From: Nansenia antarctica
Lineage: Eukaryota > Chordata > Actinopteri > Argentiniformes > Microstomatidae
Assembly (NCBI GenBank): GCA_963989245.1
Contig: OZ022344.1
Location: 61,159,242-61,223,241, forward strand
Direction of reading: 5' to 3'
Length of the DNA stretch: 64,000 bases
Below the pieces are notes generated by a model, which was not told where the DNA came from, ran no database searches, and saw only the letters and a program-made list of their open reading frames with translations. A program made the translations under genes and the position numbers. Below, piece by piece: positions 36,544 through 47,943 of the stretch; positions within the stretch are counted from its first letter, which is position 1; the number at the start of each line of letters is the position of its first letter.

Positions 36544-37374
36544 AGCCCTGTGGAGGAAGAGGAAGGCAGGAACTGAGCTGCCTACACTGCACATGCTAGA
36601 TACAACAGGCATGATAGTATCTCTAAACACATGAATAGGAAACACTCTCATCAGTGGTATGGCCAAGACCACAGGGACATAGTTGATCAGCAGCATCACC
36701 AGAAAGATGGAGACAATTCTGAAGGCTCTCTTCTTCTGTTGGTTCCCCCCCTCCTTCGCCCTCCCACTATCCCCTGGACCAGGCTGTTTCAGAGACTTGA
36801 GGATGGACAGACTACAGAACACGACCAAAACGATTACAGGGATGGACACAGGTAGTACAATGTTGTGGGGGTAGGTCATGTTGAAAAACAATATCACTGT
36901 GATCCCTACAGTCAGCAGCCACACTATCACAAGGATTCCAGCCCTGTACCTCAGGGGCCTGTACTTGAGGAATACAACAGGGTGGACCACCGCCAGATAG
37001 CGTTCCACACAGATACAACCCTGTAGCATGAAGCGGCCTATGAGTGTAACAAAGTACGGAAAAACCCACATTGTATTAATTGAAGTGCTGCAAATGATGA
37101 AGAAGTTGATTATTGACAACATGAAGGGCAAGACGTACACCAATTCCAGGGTCATCAGGTTGAGGGTGAAGATTTCAGACTCGATGAGGCTCCTCCCACT
37201 GCTGGCGATCAGCCAAAGGGACCAGCCATTGGTCAGAACACTCAGGGCGCTGTCTGTCAACTCTGTGACCATGTAGAAGAGAAGTCCACCAGTGATGCGA
37301 AATATTGAGGCAGTTTCATTGGTGGGACAGAAGGAGTGCGCGATGAAGCTGCTTCCTGTGACGTTGGCACTCAT
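36478..37374 (-). CDS. Orphan class A GPCR, paralogue 4 (most divergent)
   Basis: Uninterrupted 298-residue frame. Private changes include His13, Ile24, Leu76 in TM2, N96S, a TM3 start reading INTMWVFPYF in which Trp replaces Cys103, Phe115, Thr159, Asn165, a loop reading NMTYPHNIVLPVSIPVI (a new N-glycosylation sequon, NMT, at 165-167), and TM7 changes (RDTIMPVVSSMCSVG). It shares Met242 (PLMRVFP) and Ser294 with paralogue 5. The ERY, NYVP and VPAFL motifs remain. Loss of Cys103, unique in the set, could mean a different fold constraint or relaxed selection. Confidence 0.82.
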   Translation of the reverse strand: MSANVTGSSFIAHSFCPTNETASIFRITGGLLFYMVTELTDSALSVLTNGWSLWLIASSGRSLIESEIFTLNLMTLELVYVLPFMLSIINFFIICSTSINTMWVFPYFVTLIGRFMLQGCICVERYLAVVHPVVFLKYRPLRYRAGILVIVWLLTVGITVILFFNMTYPHNIVLPVSIPVIVLVVFCSLSILKSLKQPGPGDSGRAKEGGNQQKKRAFRIVSIFLVMLLINYVPVVLAIPLMRVFPIHVFRDTIMPVVSSMCSVGSSVPAFLFLHRAGKLPCVCVARGISEGNSPVSG

Positions 37375-37533
37375 TTTCTGTCTGCGGGTGACCAGCTGCA
37401 GGAAGAGTGAAGCATTGTCGTGATTAATGAAACTTGCTTACCAACTAAGGAGCTTCAGTTGTGACAACAAATATTGTATTAAGGGACACACAGTTTAGGC
37501 TGAGGTTTCAGAATACAACACCTTCCTAAGAGC

Positions 37534-37607
37534 CTTTGTAGAGATACTGAGTCTGTAGGTACTGAGTCTGTAGATACTGAGTCTGTAGATACTGAGTCTA
37601 GATATTG
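37534..37607. repeat. 15-bp tandem repeat (U4)
   Basis: Mixed variants of ctgtagatactgagt and ctgtaggtactgagt. Confidence 0.7.
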
Positions 37608-37680
37608 AGTCTAGGGACACACAGTTAGGCTGAGGTTTCAGAATGCAACACCTTCCTAAGAGCCTCTGGAGATGTAGGGC

Positions 37681-38370
37681 CCAATTATGCACTTCTTAAC
37701 TTGCTGTCTTAAGTCTTAATTAAGATGCACCGCCAGGTTAAGACCTACCGCCACCCTTATTATGCGCTTCATACGCGCTACTGCTATTATGCAGGTGTCG
37801 ATATAGGCGCCCACACATAAGACGTAAAACTCCCGTGCATATATTGCTCATTGTGGGAGTGTTCATATGTTAATGAAGTGCACTAGGCGCCCCTGCTATT
37901 ATGCGATCTGACTTTGCTCCTAGCGCTAAGAAGTGGTTTGAAAAGTTCTTAAGTTTAGACTTCATGCACGTTTTGAAACACGAGCGCGCCTCCGCGGTTT
38001 GCGCATGCATGTGGGCACACATGAACACGCACGTGGCTCCACGGCAAGACGTCAATTACGGTCACAGTATAAATGCTTTATTTCAGAAGGGAGAGGCAGA
38101 GAAGCGCGCTGACCTCCTTCTTAGGACTTCCATAATAGCATAGCGCTAATGACTCAACGCAGCCGGTTCTTAAAGGGAATGGCACCTGGCACGCTGATTG
38201 GGTTGATTGAGAAGACGCCCAAAACACACCCATGACTAATTTCTTTGCTTAGCGCCGGGTTTTAGGCGCCCACTACCGCACGCATAATAGCAAAGTGGCC
38301 TTGACCACGCCTCCACGTCTTAAGTTTAGATCTACCGCCTCGTCTTATTGATGAAGTGCATAATAGGGCC
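37681..38370. mobile_element. U4-specific TIR element, about 690 bp
   Basis: The left end gggcccaattatgcacttct and the right end gaagtgcataatagggccc are inverted with one mismatch. The interior is rich in short variants of tattatgcgcttc and gcgcccac and has no transposase frame; the ORFs at 37870-38055 and 37901-38143 are incidental. Other units read directly through ggagatattgagtctgcc. The superfamily is unassigned. Confidence 0.75.
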
Positions 38371-38483
38371 CATTGAGTCTGCCACAATGCAAGAGTAGTG
38401 AACAGCTGTGTGAACAACTCTGTCCATTATATTGCGTCTCCGTCTGGACCAAGTCAGTGGTGGATCTGATGCAAAGTCTTTGA

Positions 38484-40120
38484 TTGTTGCCTGATGTCAA
38501 TTATCTAGCTGGTCCGTACAGAAACCCTGTGTGCCCCTATCAAATACAGGGGGAATAATTGAGTAAATAGAATAAAATAAAATAACAAATAAAAAAGAAT
38601 GTTACGCAAAACATACAGAGATCATTTGCGTTTGATAACACACAAACCCCTCATATAAAGCTAAGTGGGGAGCAACAACTCTGTAGTATCCATTTCGACC
38701 AATACCTACACAATTTATCAACACAGAGTCTCAAGGAGAAGGTGAGACTCTCCATCTCAAACATTCCCTGTACTATTGTTATCCACTCTCCCTTTGTTGG
38801 AGGATTCTTATTCAACCATTTCTTGGTTATTGCTTTTTTGCTAGCTACCATTCATATTTTAAGAGATACTTATCCTGAGTACTAAGTGTGGTCGGTATAT
38901 TACCCAGATATACAGTATCAAATCTACATTCAATCTCCAGTCCCATTATCAAATGTATTTCTGATATTATCTCTAGCCAATAGGATTGAATTGCTGGACA
39001 TTCCCCCAAAAATTGAAAGAAATCAGCCGTAGAATTGTTGCACTCTCTCCAGCAATTCCCAGCTCCCGGTGTACCATTCTGTAAGTATTTTCTTCTTGGA
39101 GTAATAAAAAACCTAATAATGTTCTTCCAGAGTTCGAGGTGGTGGATTGTATTTTACATATGTTCAACAATTCTTCCTCAGTTAGGACTATGTTTGCTTC
39201 CCTCTCCCACTTATCTCTAACATATAAGGTGGAGTGATTCTTGGTGGACTGTATACTCGAATAAATTCTTCACACCAGTTTCTTATGGGTGTTGCCCTTA
39301 TACGCATCAATACAAATGTTGACAAGACTCATTTCAGTAACCTCATTATTCTTTATATTCCTATCAAAGTAATGCCTCGTTGTAAATACCTGTAGAAATC
39401 CTGTTTCTCTAGGTTGTGATTATCAATAAGATATTGGAGCTCTTCAAGCCTGTACTGGATGAGATCAAGCAATATGATGTAATACCCTTCCTAGTCCATT
39501 GTTTAAATCGTGGATCCCGCTGTCCTGGTTTAAAGTCTCTATCATATGCCACCCATCTTAATAGCTGTGCGTCTCTTTCAAGTTTTGAAAGTTAACATTC
39601 GTTGAACCAAATATTAAGAGCAACCTTTGACTTAAAATGACTTAATTCATCTGAATGTACGGTCTTAGAAGTTGTATCACCCAATATGGATTGAAGGGGG
39701 ACATCCAATTGACTCAGTTCTATATCTTTCCATTTTGTGCGGTAATCATCCTTACACCAGCATACCAAGTATCTTAGTTGGGCTGCTTTGTAATAATCCT
39801 CCAGGCAAGGGAACCGTATCTATATTTTAAAAATTATCTTTGTTCATTTATTGTAGCATATTTCAGATGAATAGGGAATTGTTCCCTATTCTTTCAAGCC
39901 CACTTGGCATCATTCAAGGGTATGTTTGTACAGGAGGTCCTTAAGACTGTTTGACTCTCAGAGGAAGACTATTAAATGCCGATTCAGGCGTAGAAATGTG
40001 TCTCATTCCATTTGACCTCCTTGTTTCTGTCTATCACTAAATTAAAATGTACACTGTTAACATGCTTCAGTGCCGAGGGAGACTTATATTTTGTAGCCAA
40101 TCGAAGTGTTGTTGTTATGT
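38484..40120 (-). pseudogene. L1-like LINE ORF2 remnant with extra C-terminus (U4)
   Basis: Besides the segments found in other units, U4 keeps on the minus strand (about 38650-39070) a run starting GAGNCWRECNNSTADFFQFL, then GECPAIQSYWLEI, and after a frame break VASKKAITKKWLNKNPPTKG. These resemble the CWR-C...FW-CP and ASKKAITRKWL segments near the end of fish L1 ORF2. It therefore extends about 585 bp further toward the L1 3' end than the other copies, has stops and indels, and is not coding today. Confidence 0.8.
39582..39594 (+). other. Empty SINE target site (U4)
   Basis: gttttgaaagtta occurs once here, where the other full units have a SINE between gttttggatgtta and gttttgaatgtta. 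Confidence 0.8.
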
Positions 40121-41310
40121 AAACACCACATAGACATAAAACACTTGGAATTCTCTAGGAATTCTTTGGTAGTTAAAGAAAGTGTTTGGAACTAAACTGC
40201 TGCAGGTTGTGGTGGTGATGGGAAACAGTGTATTCTTTAAAGTTAAGAACTGTGCATCACAAAGACTTGATGTATAAAGATCATGATTAATAATTAAACA
40301 GTGCATCATTACCCATAGTACATCATAACACACTGCCTGTCCATATCCACCCAAATAATTGGAACACCTTTTCAGATGTCTCCCAACAATTGTGGCAGCT
40401 AGTTCTCTATAATCTATCTGATATTTTGCTGTTTCAACACTTTCTTTTCGTTATGCAGCCTCAATAAAACCGTTCTTTAATTACTTCTAAAATGTGCTTC
40501 GATCACAGAATGGACAAATATTAACTTTAATAATAATAAAAACTTTTTACACAAATAAAAGGAAGACTGACCTGTTGTGAAGAAGTGTCTCTCTTCTGAA
40601 TGAGGTGGTCGTAGTTTGCGTCTGTCTCTAAAGCATAATGTAGATTAACCAAATCCCATAATTTGTGCGTGTTTGTGTGCGTGTTTGTGTGTGTGTGTGT
40701 GTCACACTATTTGCATGTATAAAGAACTGACAGTGATTAAATGAAGTGTTTACACAAATGTGTGATGAAATTCAAATATACTAAATTCACTTTACTGTTG
40801 GATGTAGTCAGCAAGACATGGCTCAACAAAATAACAATATAAAGAAGAGGTGATCCCTTTGTTGAAATAATCCAATACATTGCTATACTTCAAATATTAA
40901 GATGCCAAGGAGGAAGAGGAGGGCTTGGACAGAGCTGCCAAGGAGGGAGATGGAAAAGATGATCTGAGTTATTTCTTCCAAACGTTTTAATTTTAATTTA
41001 ATAATTAATTTAATTTTAATTTTGCACGTTTTCTATCTCAATTCGCAAGTCCACCTAACCAGGGCCCAATAACGCTTGATAACTGTGCAAACAATCACAC
41101 AATAATGTGAAGCAAAATACACACCAGATACACATTATCTGTTGATAATATTGGACACTACTGTACCCTCAGGCTATGCACCTTCATGTAATGGCTTCTG
41201 TGTTCATCCACACTTATCCTCCCACTGGTCCTTCTGTTCCGATACTTCAACAAATGATGTTTGGTTTGGCTTGGATTTCTGAGATCGAATACGGGTTACG
41301 GATTGTGCTG

Positions 41311-41397
41311 GGGTTAACGTTACGGTTGGGGCTTGGGTTGGAGCTTGGGTTAGGGTTGGGGTTAGGGTTAGGGTTAGTGCTGCTGGGTTGGTTTTGG
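41311..41397 (+). repeat. Telomere-like G-rich tract (U5)
   Basis: Contains ggggttagggttagggttag, the closest run to perfect TTAGGG repeats among the six units. Confidence 0.65.
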
Positions 41398-42072
41398 GTA
41401 TTGTGCAGTAGGCTTGTATCCCTTATCTCCCTGTGTCCTCTTAAAGAGTAGCCTATTAGTGAGACACTTCCAGGTCGGGACCAAATCAAACTAACCTTCC
41501 TGCTATTCTGCTTCGTATGGGGCACTGTTTTTTTCACAGTTCCAATTTCGAAAGCGGCATCATCAGTTAGGAGAGACAGATTTGCGTTTGGGGCAAATCA
41601 TTGTTCTAATTACTTGGCGGTACGTTGGTCTCGTTGTAATTGTGAAACTCAAACACGTCCTTCTCAGATGTACTGGTGTCATTGCACATGGCATGTCAAC
41701 TCCAGTTTATCTGATACCTCTGTTGTAACTGTATAGGTTACATTGGTTATGTTGCATGATTGATTGACAGTTGAAGAAGATTGAATAATATGTTACATGA
41801 TTGATTGACTGTTAAAAGAGATTGATTGATGTGTTGCATAGTTGACTGACAGTTATGTGTTATTATTTATCGTTAAGGTTCTAGAATGCCTTGTATGCAA
41901 GATGTCAAATAAGTTGACAGTTTGTTTTTAAGAAATGCAAATAGCTCGTTGAATAGAAAGTGAAATATCTAATTGCTCGTTTTATAGAGATTGTATATAA
42001 AGAACCTTTCTTTCAATCACCAGTCCAAGCCATCCTTTAAGAAGGTAAAAATACTAAAACCTCACTAATACA

Positions 42073-42310
42073 GTATCCCCTCCCACCCCCACCTTTCAAC
42101 CACCTCTCACCCACCTCTCCCCCTCCTATTCACCTGCTCTCCCCTTCCTCTCCTCCATCTCTCCCTTTCCTATCCTCCTCTCCCCAACCTCTCCCCCACC
42201 TTTCCCCCACTTCTCCACCACCTCTCCTGTTTTCCTACACCTCTCCTCTCCCCCACCCTACCCTCCTTTACGCCACCTCTCCTCCACTCCCCCCCCACCC
42301 TTCCTCCCAA
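42073..42310. repeat. C/T-rich minisatellite (U5)
   Basis: Similar length to U1, with a private ccactccccccccacccttc end. Confidence 0.8.
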
Positions 42311-42658
42311 CAGGAACCAATCCCAGTTTTGTAAATAACATACTTTCTAAATAATTCCTTGACTAAGCCACTGTGACAATACTGGAATTATAGTTATCAT
42401 TATATTTGTTGTATTCTAATTATCTGCTTTGAAATGACCGTAGCAGTTTACTGCAGTGACTCTCTGGACACGCTCATGATGCCAAAGGCTCTCAGCACTT
42501 TCTTGGTCAGCCCAGCAGGGTATTCTGGGTAATCCATCCCATGCAAATGCTTGTTTTCTCTTCTCTGCCGTGCAGCGTGTTGTTTTTATTGTGAGATGAC
42601 TGACTGCTTTAACACCTGATGCACCTGTGAAAACACCTGACCGCAGTTGACACTGTTT

Positions 42659-42835
42659 GATCTGGTGGCCTAGGGGATAATGAGTGGGACTGGGGATCAG
42701 AAGGTCATGAGTTCAAATCCTACCTGGGAACGCCATCGTTAGTGTTTCCTTGAGTAAGGCACTAAATTACTCCAGGGAGACTGTCCCTGTCATCTCTAAT
42801 TGTAAATTGCTTTCGATAAAAGTGTCTGATAAATG
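42659..42835 (+). mobile_element. tRNA-derived SINE (U5, V-SINE-like)
   Basis: Complete copy with one private change (cctgtcatctctaattg). Confidence 0.75.
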
Positions 42836-43214
42836 GTGGGAGTTAGTTTTTAAATGTCGGCTGAACAAGCTTATTAGGAAAGCTGCTTCTGTCCTCGGTG
42901 TCACCCTGGACACTGTGGAGGAATACTGTATATGTCCAGTCTCAGGTATGTTCAGCTTTGTGGTGTTGAAACACCTGCTTGGAGTGTTGACATACAGCTC
43001 TCCATTTTAGTGTGAGACATTAGGTGCTGTCTATGTTTTATTAAGCGTAGTTTGACCATAGTTTGAATGGAGCCTAGAGACTAATGTTGGAAGATAGTTA
43101 CTACTAACGTTTCTCATTTGTTCAGATTTATTTAGGACATGATGCTCACCTCTTGAATCCAACACCATACCAAGCTAATCTAATGTGGTCACCTTTAGGT
43201 TTAAGACAGATAAA

Positions 43215-45176
43215 GGCCCAATCCCAATACACACCTTGCCCCTACCACTTAGCCCTCCCCCTCAGATTTGCGCGTTCACGCGTAGGAGTAGAGTGTCCGG
43301 ATTCTTGTTGGGAGAGAGGGGTGGGGCGAAGTGGTAGGGCTACATGGCCTTCCAAACTGAGTTTGATGACTACTTAACTAAATCAAGTGTTAATGATTAA
43401 CACTCATAACTGAGTGTTATGAGAAATCTCCCAGAATGCCTTGCGAGTCATCGACAAGCAACAAAAGGAACCCACGAATATAATTATTTTCTTCGTTAAT
43501 AAAGATTTTTAAAATATGATAACCGTTGTATTATCTTAGTTTGATGTTGTTTAAATGTATTATAGACCTTTTATTTATAACAAGCATAACAAAAAATAGC
43601 TAGAATTGTGATGTCTCTACCTGAGGTAGAGCAACTGAGCAAGCTGTGCAAGGTTAACAACCTGCTGCTAAACAAGTCAAAGACCCAGGAATTCATCGTA
43701 GACTTCAGGAGGAAAAAGTCCGAGATCCAGCCCCTGCTCATCGACGGAGAGAGCGTGGAGAGAGTCTCAACCCTCCGATTCCTGGGACATCACATGCGGG
43801 ATGACCTGGCCTGGAAGGACAACACAAAAGGCACCATCAAGAGGGCACAACAGCGGCTATACACCCTGAGATGCCTCAGGAAAGAACACAACAAGCAGGA
43901 GATACTGGTGGCCTTCTACCACGGCGCAGTGGAGAGCATCCTCACCTACGGCATCTGCAACTGGTTCCACAGCTGCACAACAGCGGAGAGAAACGCGCTA
44001 CAGAGAGTCGCGAGAACAGCACAGAAGATCACCGGCGCCCCCCTCCCCTCTCTGGAGGAGCTGTACAACACACGCTGTCTCAGGAGAGCCTCCAAGATCT
44101 CCAGGGACCCGACCCACCCTGGGCACGTACACTTTGTCAGGCTGCCCTCGAACAGGAGGTACAGGACCCCGGCCGCTAAGACAAACAGACTGAAGAACTG
44201 CTTCTACCACAGGGCCGTCAAGGCCCTGAACACAGCAAAGGCCTAAGTTCTGGGCCCAGGACAGTCCGGACGGATTGTATGGCAGCTAGTGCTGAGGCAC
44301 AAACATGTACATTTCAAGCCTGCAAACTGTGACACTTTAAAATAACGTGAAAAAATACTTTTGTGCAATATGACAACCCTAGTTGACTATCTGTGCAGTA
44401 TAGTACAGTGGATTGTGTACATAGCCTTTATTGATGTAAACCAGCTCCCTACCTTCTTATGATTTTATGCTTTTTCTAAAAATAAAAATAAAAAAACCCT
44501 TTCCTAACACCAGGGGAGCCACCCCTCCTAAATTTCGTTGTTTGGTACCTGTACTGTAGCAATGACAAATAAAGTCCATTCCATTCCATTCCTAAGTTGC
44601 AACATTGTTTTAAGGCTGATTTATGCATGACAGTCCCGCATTTTGAAATGTTTCCATGTCACATATGATGCCTGAAATTTAACTAAAGTTCAGTGGTGAA
44701 GTTGTTGCACTTGTTCTGCTCCACTAATATCAGGGCAGACTGTCAGGGTAGGAGCACGGGTTGCTAGCCTACAGAACACCACTATTCTGTCATGAAGTGG
44801 CCTGGTAATGAAGCATTGTTCTTTTTTTATTTTATGACTTGTTTGATCGATTGATAGCATGAAACGTACAAGTTGTGAATGAATCGTGTGTGCATGCTAT
44901 TCAATGATAATACTGATATTCATTCATAATTCATTTTTATTTATTTAGCACACAGAAAAAACAATAATTCATACATACAATAACGGTAATACATCATAGA
45001 TAGAATAGGTGCAAGGAAGACAATAAACCCTTTTGACGTATCAGAGTCTTGAAGGGTTGTCCCATTTCATGATTTCAACCACTACCCCTTATAACTTTGT
45101 TTTAAGGGGCAATTCAAAAAGCGAGGGGCACTTGAAAAAGCGGGGTAAGGGGTAAAAATCTGAAATGGGATTGGGC
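43215..45176. mobile_element. Candidate TIR DNA transposon split by a LINE (U5)
   Basis: Inverted ends as in other units; the interior is interrupted by the LINE at 43623-44590. This shows the TIR element was in place before that LINE inserted. Confidence 0.5.
43623..44590 (+). pseudogene. L2/CR1-like LINE 3' portion, divergent subfamily (U5)
   Basis: A 212-codon frame (43608-44246) covers the region after the RT catalytic core (EQLSKLCKVNNLLLNKSKTQ to the ORF end). It is more diverged than the other copies, e.g. LGHHMRDDLAWKDNTKGTIK and SNRRYRTPAAKTNRLKNCFY. The tail is (ATTCC)n, not (ATTC)n. It inserted at tctctacct|aagttgc of the unit, with a possible 3-bp cct duplication. It lacks the RT core and cannot be autonomous. 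Confidence 0.88.
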
Positions 45177-45394
45177 GAAAGACATGTCGACGGTCATAGT
45201 CATTGGAGCTCAACACATACTTATATGTAGGTCATCTACAGTGGTATATGAGGCATTATATCAATATATATTGTTATGAAAGGACTCTGCAGTGTAGAAA
45301 GAGAACAACTTTTCCTAACATGTTCAGTAATTCACCACAAACTTACTTTCAGTAAAATAATAGATAACATTTAGTTACATTATGTAGGCTAACT

Positions 45395-45433
<39 letters not shown>

Positions 45434-45574
45434 GTACTTTATTGATCCCCGAGGGGAAATTAAGGTGTTACAGCAGCTCACATCACAAACAATAACACAA
45501 TCAAGTGATAATATAATATAATAGACACCTGACAAAAGAATAAAATAAATCTTCAAACAACAAAACAACTCCAT
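45395..45574 (-). mobile_element. LINE/SINE 3' end with GATA tail (U5)
   Basis: About 40 bp of clean GATA tail; the conserved segment reads gatccccgaggggaaatt, as in U1. Confidence 0.6.
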
Positions 45575-45973
45575 GTAACTAAGATTCCTGCCTTGTCTAT
45601 AAAGTTGAGTGGCTGTTATGTGTTGTTGAGTGACATTTATGTGCTGTTGAGTGACAAAGCCTGCCTCAGAATGTAAGGATTGTAGGTTTGAATCTGTGCA
45701 CAGTCTTGGGGTCAGGTTTCTGAAAACTTTGTAGCTAATTCAATACTTTAACCCAGTCCCACTCGCTCCTAGATCGGCAAAGTTGTTAATTGTCAACTCT
45801 TTTAAGAACAAGTGGAGCTGCTCCACAATTACAGTTTTTCTCAATCGCTTAAGCACATTTTTTGAAACAGTATTCAACTTTTGAAAACAGTTAACATCTA
45901 CCCCTTGATAGTCAACACATTTACCAAAACACCACATGTTTTTTTGCCAAACGCACTCTAACTCTCACAACTT

Positions 45974-46425
45974 AGAACATGTCACAAAAGCTAATCAGTG
46001 CGTCAATATTTCCTCCTGTATGCTAGGCCACGTGTTAAATTACTGATGACCTATTTAATTTGTGATTACAGACTGATTGTTAGTTGAATTATTGAGCAAT
46101 GAGAGCAGGGTGCCGATGCCATTATCTATTCTGCTTATCGTTCCGATTCTTTATCAATTCCCTTATGGATTCCTGATCAATTTTCTGGGTGGAAAAAAAG
46201 TAGGACTATACAGCTTTTCAGCGTCAACGCAGCTGTTTTATTATCTCTTGATTCACTGAACACAGTGTACCACCTGGTGTTTCCACCTGGAGAGGGGAAA
46301 CAGCTACGCGAGACTGCTCTTTGTGGACTTCAGCTCTGCCTTCAACACCATCCTTCCAGACAGGCTAGTGACCAAACTACTAGACCTGGGACTATCACAC
46401 TCTATATGTGCATGGATCAAGGACT
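45974..46425. repeat. Nested duplication, first copy (U5)
   Basis: Matches 47944-48395 at a constant offset of 1970 bp with no mismatch seen. It includes the 5' junction and first about 140 bp of the LINE at 46283. Confidence 0.9.
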
Positions 46426-47678
46426 TCCTGTCTGACCGCCCCCAGAGGGTGCGGGTGGGCTCCCACACCTCCACAGCCCTCAGACTCAGCACTGGGTCCC
46501 CCCAGGGCTGCGTGCTAAGCCCCATCCTCTACAACCTCTACACCTACGACTTCACTCCCGTCCACCCCAGCAACTCCATCGTAAAGTTTGCAGACGACAC
46601 CACCGTGGTGGGCTGCATCTCGGGGGGGACGAGGCGGCGCACAGGGATGAGGTGGAGCAGCTGGGCAAGCTGTGCAAGGTTAACAACCTGCTGCTGAACC
46701 AGTCAAAGACCCAGGAAATCATCGTGGACTTCAGGAGGAACAAATCTGAGGTCCAGCCCCTGCTCGTCGATGGAGGGATTGTGGAGAGAGTCTCAACCCT
46801 CCGATTCCTGGGGGTGCACATACAGGATGACCTGTCCTGGAAGATCAACACAGCAGCCATCATCAAGAAGGCACAACAGCGGCTCTACTTCCTGAGAGTC
46901 GTCAGGAAAGACCACATCGGACAGGAGATGCTTGTGACCTTCTACCGCTGCGCAGTGGAGAGCATTCTCACCTACTGCATCTGCGTGTGGTTCTCCAGCT
47001 GCACAGCCGCAGAGAGGAATGCGCTACAGAGAGTCGTGAGATCGGCTCAGAAGATCACCGGCGCCCCCCTCCCCTCTCTGGAAGAGCTGTTCAACACACG
47101 CTGCCTCAGGAAGGCCTCCAAGATCTCCAGAGACCCATCCCACCCTGGGTACGAACACTTTGCTCGGCTGCCCTCGGACAGGCGGTTCAGGACCATGTTC
47201 GCAAGGACAAACAGACTGAAGCTCAGCTTCTACCCCAGGGCCATTCAGGCCCTGAACACAGCAAAGACCTAGGTTCTAGGCCCTGGACAATCTAGACAAT
47301 TTGATGGCAGCTACTAGATTGAAATCAAGTGCAATACTGAAACACAACTGTGAACATTTCAAACCTGCAAACTGCGACACTTTAAATGAATGTGCAATAA
47401 CACTATGTGCAATATGACAACCCTCGGGTACATAAGGTTCAGAGATAGGAAATGTTAGAATAGGTATAGCATAGCATAGAGTACAGCACAGTGTTTTATT
47501 TGTATAGTATAGTATAGTGGATAGTGTACATAGCCTTTATTTATGTAAACCAGCTCTTTTCCCTTCTTGTTTTTAGTTTTTTTTTCCTAGCACCAGGGGA
47601 GCCCCCCCTCCCAAATTTCGTTGTTTGGTACCTGTACTATATCAATGATAATAAAGACCATTCATTCATTCATTCATC
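46283..47678 (+). pseudogene. L2/CR1-like LINE, 5'-truncated with RT core (U5)
   Basis: Starts in the middle of the RT region and runs to an (ATTC)n tail. The frame at 46323-46697 contains FVDFSSAFNTILPD-like sequence, GSPQGCVLSPILYNLYTYDF and FADDTTVVG. One G fewer in the G run at 46622 than in the 61-63 kb copy shifts the frame, and the C-terminal part continues at 46652-47272. The N-terminal half is missing. At its 5' edge ccacctggtgttt precedes ccacctggagag, a short templated-looking filler. Confidence 0.9.
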
Positions 47679-47702
47679 AGAATATCTGCCTAATAACATA
47701 AT

Positions 47703-47827
47703 GGGCCGGTTTCACAGACAAGGCTTAAGCCTAATCCTAGACTAAAAAACATCTTCAATGGAGATTTTACATTGAAAGTGTGATTTAGTCCAGGACTAGG
47801 CTTAAGCCTTGTCTCTGAAACCGGCCC
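47703..47827. mobile_element. MITE with about 30-bp TIRs (U5)
   Basis: gggccggtttcacagacaag followed by gcttaagcctaatcctag is mirrored by the right end ctaggcttaagccttgtctc then tgaaaccggccc. With a terminal T/A the flanks are ataa on both sides, a possible 4-bp target duplication; without it, aat. Found only in U5. Confidence 0.8.
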
Positions 47828-47943
47828 AATAACAAGTAAAATTGTTACATGAGAATTGTGAATTCAAACACCAAAGCAACTCCATGTAACTAGTTTGTGA
47901 AGATAACTAATAACTGAAGAGGCTGCCCTCTATGACTATAATG

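Larger units (their letters stand above)
29797..40234. repeat. Tandem unit U4
   Basis: The most divergent full unit. It lacks the L1-internal SINE and the (CT)n(TA)n tract, keeps an extra L1 C-terminal segment, has an enlarged C/T-rich array, and carries two private insertions (33097-34110 and 37681-38370). It shares a 14-bp insertion (cacacatagaggtg) near 30605 with U6 only. A deletion at about 32483 removes the SINE tail and roughly 180-200 bp beyond it. Stretches 29797-30860, 30960-31380 and 35055-36100 show nothing I can name. Confidence 0.9.

Noticed and set aside
40985..41028. AT-rich taatttaattttaatt insert in U5 considered as a palindromic element
   Set aside because: It is a mirror-like low-complexity run, not a true inverted repeat; likely slippage.
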